The position numbers and the translations under genes were made by a program. From assembly GCF_900093605.1 (NCBI RefSeq), contig NZ_FLYE01000044.1, positions 57,097 to 121,096 of the forward strand: a stretch of DNA of 64,000 nt, written 5' to 3'. The stretch is from Candidatus Terasakiella magnetica (GTDB lineage: Bacteria > Pseudomonadota > Alphaproteobacteria > Rhodospirillales > Terasakiellaceae). This document shows positions 17,924 through 27,486 of the stretch, piece after piece (position 1 is the first letter of the stretch; every line of letters starts with the position of its first letter). Below the pieces are notes generated by a model that worked only from the letters and a program-made list of their open reading frames with translations, was not told the origin of the DNA and did no database searches.

Positions 17924-20900
17924 ATGGCCGATAACGTGTTATTCGACCTGAAAGACCTTGGTGAGCAAGGCGTAGAACTTGCTCAACTTGCAGGAAGTGG
18001 TGAAGCCGCCGGTCGTATCGAGACTGTGAACGGCACAGTCACTGTGCGCCGCCTTAATGGTGAGAGCGCAAGCCTGAATGAAGGTGATGAGATTTTCATG
18101 GGCGACACGTTGGAAGTCGGCCCCTCTGGTAATGTGGGGTTGATTTTTGCTGATGATACGACCGTGGCACTGGGTGAAGGTGCACAGATGGTCATTGATG
18201 AGATGGTCTATGACCCCGAAGGGCCAAGTGGGTCTATGACTTTAAGTGTGGCTGATGGGGTGTTTTCTTTCGTTTCCGGTCAAATCTCAAAAACTCAAGA
18301 TGAGGCCATGGTGTTAAATACACCTGTGGCAACCATTGGGGTGCGCGGCACAAAAGGTGCGGGTGTTGCAGCCCCAGAAGGAAGTGAAAACCAAATCACC
18401 CTGATGGCAGAAGAGGATGGTCAATTAGGTGAGATCATTGTGCGCAATGATGCAGGTGTTCAGGTCCTAAACCAGCCTAACCAGTCTGTTGCCATGACCA
18501 GCCGCTTTGAAGCGCCGCCCCCGCCAACGGTAATGTCAGCAGCCCAGATTGAAAATATGTATGGCTCTGCCCTCTCTGTGATGCCGCCACCGCCAAAACG
18601 CCGTGATGAAGCCAATGAAGATGGCAATGGTGAAGGTGAAGAAGGCGAAAACGCAGAGGGCGAAGAAGCTGTTGAGGAAGGCGAGGAAGTCGCTGAAGGT
18701 GAAGCGGGTGAAGCAGAAGGTGAGGGTGAAGGCGAAGAAGAACTTGCCGCAGAAGAAGAGCTCGCCCCTGAGGAAGAAGCCTTAAAAGAAGAGGCCCCAC
18801 AAGAAGGTGATATTGCCCCTGAAGCAGAACCGATGTTTGCTGAAGGTGGACCATTAGGTGAAAAGCCTGTCGGGGAGCCTTTGGCAGGAGCTGAAGGCGA
18901 GGGCGATCTGATTGGCGCTGCGGGTGAGGATCGTTTATCTCCCACAGAGGGTGGCCCTGCGGGGGAAGACGTCGGCCTTGATTTTGGTGATTTGGGACTG
19001 CCCGACCCGGGAAGCTTGTTGGATGTTAAAACAGGTGATATTCCACCACCCCCTCCGGCACCTGTGCCTGACCCGGTTGCCCCGATTGTTGAAGACCCGG
19101 TTGTCTCTGATCCGGTTTCATCGGGAACAACAATTACCGGGACAAGTGCGGCTGAACAACGCTTAGGCACGGATGCGGCAGAAACCTTTCATATGGGGGC
19201 TGGTGATGATTGGGCCATGGGTGATCATGGCGATGATACCCTTTATGGCGAGGCAGGTAATGATGTGCTTTATGGTGATGAGCCGATCATTGGTCGCATC
19301 AGTACGGATGATAATGGTTTGGAAATCAGCCCTGCTGGCAGTGCCATCTTAACCCAACTTCCAACCAATCTTTTTACTGATGATGGCAATGATCTTATTT
19401 CGGTCTTTGTGGCATCAAGTTCTGCATTGGTGAGTGAAGATACCAACAGTGTTGATGATGTTTATGTCAAAATCGGGCAAGATCTGGTTTTAGGTAGCGC
19501 CAATGCCGCTGGGGACCCAGGCAATGCGGCCTCCACGAACGGTATTTTATCAGGTGATGGCAAATATCTGTTTTTTGATTCCCTTGCAACCAACCTTGAT
19601 GGGGGGGCTGGGTCTTATTTACAAGTCTTTCGCAAGAACCTCTCAAGTGGTGAAGTGGAGATGGTCAGCACCTTAAGTGATGGCACCACAGAAGGGGATA
19701 ATATCTCTAGCATCATGTCGGTTTCTGATGATGGTAATCTGGTTGTTTTTCGCACCTATGCCAGTAACTTCTCCTCTGATGTGAGTGCCACAGATACAAA
19801 TGGCACCTATGATCTATTTATAAAAAATATGACGGATAACTCCCTGCAATTGGTGAGTAAAAATGTCTCTGCCAGTTTGGGAACGGGTGACGCATCTTCC
19901 TATAAAGCGGTGATCTCTGGTGGTGGCTCAACAGTTGTGTTTGAAAGTTCTGCCAATGACCTGTGGGATTCAAATGCAGATAACTCATCAGACGATACCA
20001 ATACGGGGACGGATATTTTTATCTATGATGTGGCAACCCAAAAAGTCTCAGATATAGCATCGGTTGATTCCTCAGAAGTTTTGATGACGACCAGCAGTTC
20101 GTATAACCCTTCCATTTCAACCGATGGACGCTATGTGGTGTTTGAATCCGATGCCACAGCCATGGTTACGGGTGATACAAACGGATTTCGCGATATCTTT
20201 CGTCGGGATTTGACCACAGGCGATACCATCCGGGTTAATACGACAAGCGCCAGTGCAGAGGCAACGGGGAACCATTCCTACAATGCGACTATTTCTGATG
20301 ATGGCGATTTTGTTGTTTTTGAATCTTTAGCGACAAACCTTGTCAGTGGAGTGACCTCGGGCTCGCACGTCTATATTAAACAGATCAGCACGGGCTATAT
20401 TTCTGTTTTAGATGCGCCAGCTGCGGGCACTGTTGGCGATAGCAATGCCTATCAGGCTCATATTTCGTCTGATGGCAAAAGCATTATGTTTTACAGTTCA
20501 TCAACCAATCTCGTGCCTGCTGATGGCAATGCATCTTCAGATATTTTCATGGTGGCAAACCCCTTTAGTGCGGAGACAGGCGGGGGCAATGATACGCTCA
20601 ACGGTGGGGCGGGTGATGATACGCTGGTTGGCGGCAGCGGTAATGATACCTATGAATTTAATACGGCATTTGGCCTTGATACCATTGACGATCATAGCGG
20701 GACCGATACCATCAAGTTTGATGATGAGGTGATTGATTACAGCTTCACGACTGTGAATGATATCACAGCAGCACAAGTCACTGATATGGAAGAACTTGAA
20801 GTGTTGCGCTCCGGTAATGATTTACATGTCGAAATTGATACATCAAACAAGGTCGTTATTGTTGATCAGTATGATAGCCACAGCGTGGAAACGGTAACTG

Positions 20901-21502
20901 CTGGAGATGAGACATTTACTCTGTCTGTTACATCCTCAGGCACAGCAGCAGGTGAAGTTCTGATCGCAACATCCTCGGCGGACCAATATCTATATGGGTT
21001 TGCTGGTGATGATGCAGTCTTTGGCAATGCTGGGAATGATTATATTAATGGCGGGGCGGGGGATGATTTCCTTAAAGGTGATTATGGCAATGATACCCTT
21101 GTCGGCGAAGACGGGGTTGATGTGCTGTTAGGTGAGGAGGGTAATGACCTTCTTGATGGTGGGGCCGGGAGTGATTTTCTTCATGGTGGTGCGGGCGCAG
21201 ATACCTTTAGTTTTAATGCGTCAAGCGGGATAGACCGCATTAATGATTTCACCACGGGTACAGACAAAATCAAGATTGATTTCGCAACCTTTTCTATTAC
21301 CGTTTCAACCGCAAGCCCGATCCAGTTTGAAGATATCACAGGGACGTATGACGGCACCAATGCCTCAGCCGGATCAAACGTGATTTTGGACGATAATGGT
21401 GACCTTTATGTGGATAACAATGGCACAGCCGCAGGGGGCTATTCCGTTGTTGCCAATGTGGGGGCTGCAACGGTGGCATCAGGTGATATTGAAGATGTTT
21501 AG
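17924..21502 (+). CDS. FecR-domain, beta-propeller RTX protein (paralogue 2)
   Basis: This 1192-residue protein shares the FecR-like N-terminus of the preceding gene, followed by a Glu/Pro-rich linker (about 235-380). Three blocks of RTX repeats occur at about 413-435, 884-905 and 1019-1097 (GGAGDDTLVGG, GDYGNDTLVG and similar). Between the first two blocks about six repeats of the type SDDGxxVVFES suggest a six-bladed TolB/WD40-like propeller. The end, with AAGGYSVVANV and a terminal DIEDV, resembles that of paralogue 1 and probably carries the type I export signal. AGAAGGAATAAG precedes the ATG. It is probably co-transcribed with the first paralogue across a 53-base gap and exported by the adjacent system; adhesin or surface binding is inferred. 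Confidence 0.85.
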   Translation: MADNVLFDLKDLGEQGVELAQLAGSGEAAGRIETVNGTVTVRRLNGESASLNEGDEIFMGDTLEVGPSGNVGLIFADDTTVALGEGAQMVIDEMVYDPEGPSGSMTLSVADGVFSFVSGQISKTQDEAMVLNTPVATIGVRGTKGAGVAAPEGSENQITLMAEEDGQLGEIIVRNDAGVQVLNQPNQSVAMTSRFEAPPPPTVMSAAQIENMYGSALSVMPPPPKRRDEANEDGNGEGEEGENAEGEEAVEEGEEVAEGEAGEAEGEGEGEEELAAEEELAPEEEALKEEAPQEGDIAPEAEPMFAEGGPLGEKPVGEPLAGAEGEGDLIGAAGEDRLSPTEGGPAGEDVGLDFGDLGLPDPGSLLDVKTGDIPPPPPAPVPDPVAPIVEDPVVSDPVSSGTTITGTSAAEQRLGTDAAETFHMGAGDDWAMGDHGDDTLYGEAGNDVLYGDEPIIGRISTDDNGLEISPAGSAILTQLPTNLFTDDGNDLISVFVASSSALVSEDTNSVDDVYVKIGQDLVLGSANAAGDPGNAASTNGILSGDGKYLFFDSLATNLDGGAGSYLQVFRKNLSSGEVEMVSTLSDGTTEGDNISSIMSVSDDGNLVVFRTYASNFSSDVSATDTNGTYDLFIKNMTDNSLQLVSKNVSASLGTGDASSYKAVISGGGSTVVFESSANDLWDSNADNSSDDTNTGTDIFIYDVATQKVSDIASVDSSEVLMTTSSSYNPSISTDGRYVVFESDATAMVTGDTNGFRDIFRRDLTTGDTIRVNTTSASAEATGNHSYNATISDDGDFVVFESLATNLVSGVTSGSHVYIKQISTGYISVLDAPAAGTVGDSNAYQAHISSDGKSIMFYSSSTNLVPADGNASSDIFMVANPFSAETGGGNDTLNGGAGDDTLVGGSGNDTYEFNTAFGLDTIDDHSGTDTIKFDDEVIDYSFTTVNDITAAQVTDMEELEVLRSGNDLHVEIDTSNKVVIVDQYDSHSVETVTAGDETFTLSVTSSGTAAGEVLIATSSADQYLYGFAGDDAVFGNAGNDYINGGAGDDFLKGDYGNDTLVGEDGVDVLLGEEGNDLLDGGAGSDFLHGGAGADTFSFNASSGIDRINDFTTGTDKIKIDFATFSITVSTASPIQFEDITGTYDGTNASAGSNVILDDNGDLYVDNNGTAAGGYSVVANVGAATVASGDIEDV

Positions 21503-21503
21503 C

Positions 21504-22784
21504 CTATAGTTCAGACCATTGTGTGAGCACTTTTTCTATGGTGCCTGTAAGCTTATCCAGCTCATCATCACTGATGGTAAAGGCAGGGGTCAGGTAAATA
21601 ATATCCCTAAAGGGACGCAGCCAGACACCTTCTTCGACAAAGCGTTTTTTTAGCCAGTTGGTGTCTTTAATATCCCAAACCTGCACGACCCCGATGGCAC
21701 CAAGGATACGTATGTCTTTCACACCCTTGATGGATTGTAGTGGCGTTAGGGCGTTTCTGAGTTTTTGATGGATATGTTTAACCTGTTCAAGGCGGGGCTC
21801 TTGCTCAAATAAATCAAGGCTGGCATTGGCAGCCGCGCAGGCCAGTGGGTTTGCCATATAGGTCGGCCCATGTTGTAGGGCATCATCAAAACTTTCACTC
21901 AAAAATGCCTCATAGATATGGTCTTGGGCAACTGCGCAGGCCAGTGGGCACACACCGGCGGTTAAGGCTTTTGACAGGCAAATGATATCGGGCACAATCT
22001 CGGCCTGATCAATGGCAAACATGGTGCCTGTACGCCCAAAGCCTGTGAAAATTTCATCCACAATAAACAGCAGCTCGTGTTTTTGCACTGTCTCACACAT
22101 GTTTTTTAACACATCCGGGCTGAACATTTTCATGCCGCCTGCGCCTTGGACCAAAGGTTCAGTAATGACACCTGCAATTTCATCCTTATGTTTGGCAAGG
22201 AAGGCATCAAATTCTTCTAACTGTTTTGGGCTGCGCGGGACATCAACGACAAACTGTTCAAACAACACCTCGTTAAAGACATGATGCATGCCTTCTTCAG
22301 GGTCTGCAATGGACATGCAGCCAAGGGTGTCGCCATGATAGCCATCTTTAAAGGAGACGAATTTTGATCGCCCCTTTACCCCTTTGTTGATCCAATACTG
22401 GATCGACATTTTCATGGCGACTTCAACTGAGACCGAACCTGAATCCACAAAGAAAACGCGATTAAGATCGCCTGGCAACAGATCAGCCAGACGTTTGGCA
22501 AGCTTGAGGGCAGGCTCATGATTAAGCCCGCCAAACATCACATGGGGCATGACATCAAGTTGATGTTTCATCGCCTCAATCACATGGGGAGGGTTATAGC
22601 CATGGCATGCTGTCCACCAAGAGGCAATACCATCAACCAGCTCATGACCATCTTCCAATGTAATGGTGCAGCCTTGTGTGGATTTGGCTGCAAGTGGTGT
22701 CGGGGCTGTTTGCATTTGGCTATAGGGTAGCCAAACATGGGGAAAACCGTCAGTGAACCATTTAGGGGCAGTCATAAGGAGCAT
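21504..22784 (-). CDS. bioA: Adenosylmethionine-8-amino-7-oxononanoate aminotransferase BioA
   Basis: This 426-residue class III PLP aminotransferase converts 7-keto-8-aminopelargonate to 7,8-diaminopelargonate in biotin synthesis, using S-adenosylmethionine as amino donor. BioA features include GIASWWTACHGY near the N-terminus, FFVDSGSVSVEVA, DGYHGDTLGCMSI, FIVDEIFTGFGRTG and the PLP lysine in LSKALTAG at about residue 272. No other bio gene is in the window. Its stop codon is one base from that of the convergent RTX gene, with no terminator between them. ORF start alternatives are MLLMTAP (22784) or the ATG at MTAP. Confidence 0.93.
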   Translation of the reverse strand: MLLMTAPKWFTDGFPHVWLPYSQMQTAPTPLAAKSTQGCTITLEDGHELVDGIASWWTACHGYNPPHVIEAMKHQLDVMPHVMFGGLNHEPALKLAKRLADLLPGDLNRVFFVDSGSVSVEVAMKMSIQYWINKGVKGRSKFVSFKDGYHGDTLGCMSIADPEEGMHHVFNEVLFEQFVVDVPRSPKQLEEFDAFLAKHKDEIAGVITEPLVQGAGGMKMFSPDVLKNMCETVQKHELLFIVDEIFTGFGRTGTMFAIDQAEIVPDIICLSKALTAGVCPLACAVAQDHIYEAFLSESFDDALQHGPTYMANPLACAAANASLDLFEQEPRLEQVKHIHQKLRNALTPLQSIKGVKDIRILGAIGVVQVWDIKDTNWLKKRFVEEGVWLRPFRDIIYLTPAFTISDDELDKLTGTIEKVLTQWSEL

Positions 22785-22803
22785 CCTTGGTATGTGTCAT
22801 AAA

Positions 22804-22834
22804 TATAACCCCGCAACATAAATGCGGGGTTATA
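22804..22834 (-). terminator. Intrinsic terminator after the ATPase zeta-subunit gene
   Basis: A perfect 12-base stem (TATAACCCCGCA with its complement) and a 7-base loop lie 28 bases downstream of the minus-strand gene ending at 22862. Only a short TTTAT follows on the minus strand, so termination may be moderate. It also insulates bioA from upstream transcription. Confidence 0.7.
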
Positions 22835-22861
22835 AAATAGCGATGATGTGGTCTTAAAAAA

Positions 22862-23227
22862 TTAGAGGCGATGATCGCCATCTAGAGGTTCGGGATATTC
22901 TTCGCGAAAAGATTTCTGGGCATCACTAAGGGCTGAAGTCAGCGCCGTTAAAAGCTCATCATTGGTGATAACTTTTCCTGCTTCATCCAGATCCGCAACG
23001 ACCTTGGCAAGCAGGTTGCCATCACCGGGTGCTTCCAGATCAAGTTGAGCAGCTTTTACAGCATAACTTTCGGCTTCTTCCCCTTGAAGGCCGATTTTTT
23101 CTGCCACCCATGTGCCGAACAAGCGGTCACGACGGGCGCGGATTTTAAAGTTCTGTTCTTCATCGAGTTTATATTGCGCTTCAAAAGCCTGTTCACGTTC
23201 TTTAATGGCGCGTGCGATATCACTCAT
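22862..23227 (-). CDS. F1Fo-ATPase zeta inhibitor subunit (DUF1476 family)
   Basis: This 121-residue helical protein starts at the ATG preceded by GGGGAAGAAT; the longer open frame upstream is not needed. The IKEREQAFEAQYKLDEEQNFKIRARRDRLFGTWVAEKIGL segment matches the zeta subunit family of alphaproteobacterial F1Fo-ATPases, which inserts its N-terminus to block ATP hydrolysis by the rotary enzyme. No other ATPase genes are nearby, which is normal for this gene. It is the best single marker here that the host is an alphaproteobacterium. Confidence 0.88.
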   Translation of the reverse strand: MSDIARAIKEREQAFEAQYKLDEEQNFKIRARRDRLFGTWVAEKIGLQGEEAESYAVKAAQLDLEAPGDGNLLAKVVADLDEAGKVITNDELLTALTSALSDAQKSFREEYPEPLDGDHRL

Positions 23228-23340
23228 ATTCTTCCCCATTTCTTTTTTAATTAATGCCTCTATAAAAAATATATGCATTTCATTGAGCAAGACAAGGTAA
23301 TATGATCTAAATACAACGAAAAAATAAGGAAACATGTCAG

Positions 23341-24084
23341 ATGTGCACCGTTGTTATCTTGCGTCGCCCTGATCATGACTGGCCTTTGCTTCTTGGGGCT
23401 AACCGTGATGAGATGAAAGACCGTCCATGGCAGGCCCCCATGCGCCATTGGCCTGATCGCCCTCATGTGGTTGCCGGCATTGATGAAGAAGCAGGTGGCA
23501 CATGGATGGGGATCAATGATGACGGGCTTGTGGCCTGTATCCTTAATCGTTTTGGCACGTTGGGTGCGCATCCTGATTTTAGATCCCGCGGTGAGCTCCC
23601 CCTAGAAGCCCTTGATCATGCGGAGGCGGAAATAGCCGCCCAAGCCTTTGAAGATTTAAACCCTGAAGCTTATCGCCCTTTTAATATGGTCATTGCTGAT
23701 GCGCGCACGGCTTGGTGGGTTAAAAATGACGGGATGAACATTCAAGTGGAAGAAATCGCAGACGGTCTTTCTATGATCTCCGCCCATGACTTAAACGATA
23801 CAGAAAAATCAGATCGCTTGGGGTTACACCTGCCGCGTTTTCGCGCAGCCCCCGCCCCAGAACCTTCACAGGATGACTGGATGACATGGCAGGCTTTGCT
23901 TAGCAGTCGCAAACATTCAGGGGAAAGTCGCAGTGCCATGCAGATTGAAACCGATTTTGGTTTTGAAACCGTTTCTTCAAGCCTGCTGGCCCTACCCAAA
24001 GCGTGGGAACAGGAACGCAAACCCATTTGGAAATTTTGTTCAGGCAAACCGGGCGAGAATGACTTTTACGACGTTGAACTCTAA
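23341..24084 (+). CDS. NRDE/TANGO2 family protein
   Basis: This 247-residue protein begins MCTVVIL and contains GANRDEMKDRPW, GGTWMGIND and CILNRFG, the signature pattern of the NRDE (TANGO2) family. An N-terminal Cys2 suggests an Ntn-hydrolase-like fold. The function is unsettled; eukaryotic and bacterial relatives have been linked to haem handling. Its stop overlaps the YciI-like gene on the opposite strand by four bases. Confidence 0.85.
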   Translation: MCTVVILRRPDHDWPLLLGANRDEMKDRPWQAPMRHWPDRPHVVAGIDEEAGGTWMGINDDGLVACILNRFGTLGAHPDFRSRGELPLEALDHAEAEIAAQAFEDLNPEAYRPFNMVIADARTAWWVKNDGMNIQVEEIADGLSMISAHDLNDTEKSDRLGLHLPRFRAAPAPEPSQDDWMTWQALLSSRKHSGESRSAMQIETDFGFETVSSSLLALPKAWEQERKPIWKFCSGKPGENDFYDVEL

Positions 24085-24371
24085 TCTAGGTTCGCAATTT
24101 TCATGGGGTGGTATTCAAAGGATTGCCAGACATTGGCTTTGGTATAAGGGTCTTCTGCCAGCCATAGCATGAGCGCATCCTCACTTTCAATTTCCACGAA
24201 AAGAGACGAGCCGATCATCTGGTCATGCTCATCTAAAAGAGCGCCACCCATAATCAAAATGCCTTTCTTTTTTTGCAGGCGCGCATGTTCAAAATGGGCA
24301 GGACGCGTAGCAAGACGACGCTCCATCGCATCTTCATCTTTGCCGTCTTTGGCGATAACTAGAAACTGCAT
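24081..24371 (-). CDS. YciI-like protein
   Basis: This 96-residue protein starts MQFLVIAKDGKD and has a ferredoxin-like fold pattern with GALLDEHDQMIGSSLFVEIES and EDPYTKANVW, matching the YciI family. The conserved His in RPAHFEHA may be catalytic, as in YciI-type enzymes related to muconolactone isomerase. The physiological substrate is unknown. Confidence 0.85.
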   Translation of the reverse strand: MQFLVIAKDGKDEDAMERRLATRPAHFEHARLQKKKGILIMGGALLDEHDQMIGSSLFVEIESEDALMLWLAEDPYTKANVWQSFEYHPMKIANLD

Positions 24372-24433
24372 GAGATGTACTCCTTTTCTTAAAAAGTCTG
24401 GCTAAAATAACCATACCGTATTAAATAGTTTTA

Positions 24434-25324
24434 ATGGAAACTATTTCTCCCACGACTCGCGCGGCCTTATGGATGGTGTTTTTTTGCGCAACAATGGCGT
24501 GCTTGTCGGGTATGATCCGTCATTTATCTCCCCATATCCCCGCCCTTGAAATGGTGTTCTTTCGCAATTTCTTTGGCTGGCTTTTCATGCTGCCTTTTAT
24601 TGCCCATGCGGGTTTTTCCATCTTAAAAACAAAACGGATCAAGATGCATGGCATTCGCGCCCTGTTTGGGACCGCAGCCATGTCATGCTGGTTTTTAGGG
24701 GTGACACTCATCCCGCTTTCTGAAGCCACGGCCCTTGGTTTTACCGTGCCGCTATTTACCACATTGGGCGCAGCCCTTGTGTTGGGGGAAACCGTGCGGC
24801 TTCATCGTTGGATGGCGCTGATTGTCGGGTTTATTGGCGCCTTGGTCATTATCCGCCCGGGCCTGCAGGAAATTGAAATAGGCACCATGATTGTGCTGGC
24901 CTCCAGTGTGTTTATTGCCTGTGCGCTTTTATCGGTGAAGCATCTCACAAGTTCAGAACATCCCATGGCGATTGTGTTTTACATGGGCTTGTTTATGTCG
25001 CCGCTTTCCCTGATTGGGGCCTCCACAGTCTGGATCTGGCCGCAAGCTGAACATTATGGCTGGTTGGTTGCCATGGGTGTTTTTGCCTCAAGCGGGCAGA
25101 TCGCCATGGCAAAGGCCATGCAGGCCGCAGATGCTTCTGTTTCCATGCCGTTTAATTTCAGCCATATGATCTTTGCCACCTTTATCGGCTATTTCTTCTT
25201 TAATGAAGCCTTAGACCTTTGGGCATGGGTTGGCGCGATCATCATTTTTAGTGCGACAATCTATATTGTGCGCCGTGAAGCAAAACTGGCGAAATTAGCA
25301 AAGTTGGAAAAGGCGAAGGCTTAG
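24434..25324 (+). CDS. EamA/DMT-family transporter
   Basis: This 296-residue inner-membrane protein has about ten predicted membrane helices in two five-helix EamA repeats. Characteristic segments include EMVFFRNFFGWLFMLPF in the first repeat and GALVIIRPG before the second. Drug/metabolite transporters of this type usually export amino acids or other small metabolites; the substrate cannot be told from sequence. It ends in a charged tail rich in Lys and Ala. The stop overlaps the convergent symporter gene. Confidence 0.9.
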   Translation: METISPTTRAALWMVFFCATMACLSGMIRHLSPHIPALEMVFFRNFFGWLFMLPFIAHAGFSILKTKRIKMHGIRALFGTAAMSCWFLGVTLIPLSEATALGFTVPLFTTLGAALVLGETVRLHRWMALIVGFIGALVIIRPGLQEIEIGTMIVLASSVFIACALLSVKHLTSSEHPMAIVFYMGLFMSPLSLIGASTVWIWPQAEHYGWLVAMGVFASSGQIAMAKAMQAADASVSMPFNFSHMIFATFIGYFFFNEALDLWAWVGAIIIFSATIYIVRREAKLAKLAKLEKAKA

Positions 25325-27309
25325 TCTTCATCATCCAGACCAGGATCACCAATATCTTCGCTCAAGGCTTCAATTTCTTGCTCCGGCACGGTGGACATTT
25401 CCATGAAGTAAGCAAGGAACCATAATAAAGCCACGCCTAACAACCAGAACATAATCTGCCATGCCCAGATAGACGGGATGCCAAAGGTCCAGCCATCACG
25501 GCCCACATCAGGTGCCCCAAAGGCATCGTTGCCCACAACCACGCCCGGGCCAATGGCAAAGAAAACCCAAATAAGCGTTGCCCCCCATGCCAGCGGGATA
25601 AGCTTGCGTTTATTGGGCGCAAGGCCGGCATGTTCTTTTAAGAAGGTATGGAACTTGGATTTATGATCGCGCGTGCCATCTTGTTGCGAGGTGGCAGAAA
25701 CCACAATGCAGACCAATAAGTTGAGCGCAATGCCCCAACCACCGGAATGGATGGTTAAAGGCCAGCGGCCCCATAGGTCTAGCCCAATCAGATTGAGGAG
25801 GCCCACGCCATAATTATCGGTGAAAAATACAGCGAGCAGCCCAACGATAAGCCCTGCACTTACTCCGCGCGCGGTAAACCATTTAATCCAGCAGACCCCC
25901 AATAGGGCAGGCCACATTTGCAAACCAAAGGCCACCGCCATCCCGCCAAGCAAAACAAGTGTGTCTTTGTTGGTCAGGGCCACGACCAAGGCGGCAAGCA
26001 GGATGATAAGCACGCTTACGCGGGCAACGAATTTTTGAATGCTATGTCCGGCTTGGGGTTGTAGGCGGTGTTTATAAACATCGCGCGTCAACATGGCCCC
26101 GGCAGTGGACATATAGGCCGCGCCCGCAGACTGCATCCCTGCCAAAGCGCAAACCCCCAGAAAGGCCACAAGCCATGGCATGTTATCTTGCACGATGGTA
26201 AGGATATAAGGCACCAAGGTATCAGGAATGTCTGAGATTTCAGTAGGCAGTTTCCAATCAATGGGCACACCGCTGCCTGCCAGTGAAGGTGTGGCGCCAA
26301 GAAGGTGCGTGCTCATACCTTGGGCGATGGAAACGATAAATAGCAAGCCACCAAGAATAAGGCCGGATACCCAGACCTGTTGCGGGGCAAAGGGCTTGGG
26401 CGTGTTGTTACCAAAGCTCCACATGGAAAAGGCAGGGGAGGCTTGCACCCCCATCATTGCCATAAGGAAGGTCAGGATCATCATGCCCGTCCAAGGCCCG
26501 CCGTTATAGGTGGTTTCTTCAACCCCGCTGACCCCTTGCATGATACCGGGAACGGCAAGATAGGAGTTATAATTACCCCCACCTGCGCCCTTGGTTGTCC
26601 CCCATAGGCCAAATTCAGAGCTGCCCATTCTTTCAAAACTGATGAGCAGATTTTCAACACCGCCAATGGCATAAATGGCGATGCCGCCTGTAAGGATGAC
26701 CCCAACGGCGAGCAAGATACATTGGAAGCTATCAGCATAAGCCACCGCGCGCATGCCGCCATAAACCACATAGAGAAAAACCGCCATGCCGAGCAAGAGC
26801 GTGCCCACAGTGGTGCTGATGAGCCCGTCACTCAGAACGTTAAATAAATAACCCGCAGCCCCGAGCTGAACCCCCATGAAGGGAACAGTGAAGAGAACGG
26901 CGACAATGACGGTGAGAAAACGGATACGATCGCATTTATAATAATCAGACAGCATTTCACCGGGGGTGACATAGCCAAAACGCTTGCCCAGCATCCATTG
27001 CCGTTTGAGGAAAATAACCCCGGTTAATGGGATCATAATGGTGAAAAACGAGATATAGGCATAGGGAAAGCCATCGCGATAAATCATCGCGGGGTGGCCT
27101 AAAAAGGTCCAGCCGGAAAAGGAAATAGCCGTGGCGGCTAAGACAAAAACCCACACAGGCAGGTTGCGTCCCGCCAAAAAATAATCACTTGCCGTGCGCG
27201 CCAAACGTGCGCCACGAATTCCAAGATAGATACAATAGGCCCAGTACAACGCCACGAACCCAAGTAGCCACAAAAGCTTCTCGTTCAAACCCAAATTCTC
27301 CCTAGTCAA
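25321..27309 (-). CDS. Sodium:solute symporter family transporter
   Basis: This 662-residue inner-membrane protein has about 13 hydrophobic helices. Its N-terminal core (SDYFLAGRNLPVWVF, FSGWTFLGHPAMIYRDG) and VVYGGMRAVAYADSFQ place it in the SSF (SLC5) family. The long N- and C-terminal extensions and the divergent CBS/DUF294 gene point to the group of SSF transporters near acetate or actP-like carriers, but the substrate is not determinable here. The C-terminus is acidic (SEDIGDPGLDDED). Confidence 0.88.
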   Translation of the reverse strand: MTRENLGLNEKLLWLLGFVALYWAYCIYLGIRGARLARTASDYFLAGRNLPVWVFVLAATAISFSGWTFLGHPAMIYRDGFPYAYISFFTIMIPLTGVIFLKRQWMLGKRFGYVTPGEMLSDYYKCDRIRFLTVIVAVLFTVPFMGVQLGAAGYLFNVLSDGLISTTVGTLLLGMAVFLYVVYGGMRAVAYADSFQCILLAVGVILTGGIAIYAIGGVENLLISFERMGSSEFGLWGTTKGAGGGNYNSYLAVPGIMQGVSGVEETTYNGGPWTGMMILTFLMAMMGVQASPAFSMWSFGNNTPKPFAPQQVWVSGLILGGLLFIVSIAQGMSTHLLGATPSLAGSGVPIDWKLPTEISDIPDTLVPYILTIVQDNMPWLVAFLGVCALAGMQSAGAAYMSTAGAMLTRDVYKHRLQPQAGHSIQKFVARVSVLIILLAALVVALTNKDTLVLLGGMAVAFGLQMWPALLGVCWIKWFTARGVSAGLIVGLLAVFFTDNYGVGLLNLIGLDLWGRWPLTIHSGGWGIALNLLVCIVVSATSQQDGTRDHKSKFHTFLKEHAGLAPNKRKLIPLAWGATLIWVFFAIGPGVVVGNDAFGAPDVGRDGWTFGIPSIWAWQIMFWLLGVALLWFLAYFMEMSTVPEQEIEALSEDIGDPGLDDED

Positions 27310-27486
27310 AGGGCCCGTATTGTTTTTATAAGGAGGCCCCCCTGTATTGCACTGGTTTCTTTTTTTTGATCCTCAGTGCGTGGAAGCGATTGTTACGCAA
27401 TGTGAGACGGAATGCAACAAATCATATATAATGGCATGATATGTTGCGTGAAGTTTTTGACGCAGATGTAAGGGGCAAGAATATAA

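Noticed and set aside
18460..19170. A 236-residue Ser/Pro-rich minus-strand ORF
   Set aside because: It mirrors the Glu/Gly/Pro-rich linker of the FecR/RTX protein on the other strand and has no start signal or plausible domain.
16000..21500. CRISPR-like repeats
   Set aside because: The repeated short motifs encode RTX calcium-binding nonapeptides or propeller blades in frame and have no constant direct repeat plus unique spacer layout.
21495..21510. A terminator between the second FecR/RTX gene and bioA
   Set aside because: The convergent stop codons are one base apart and no hairpin with a T-run could be found there.
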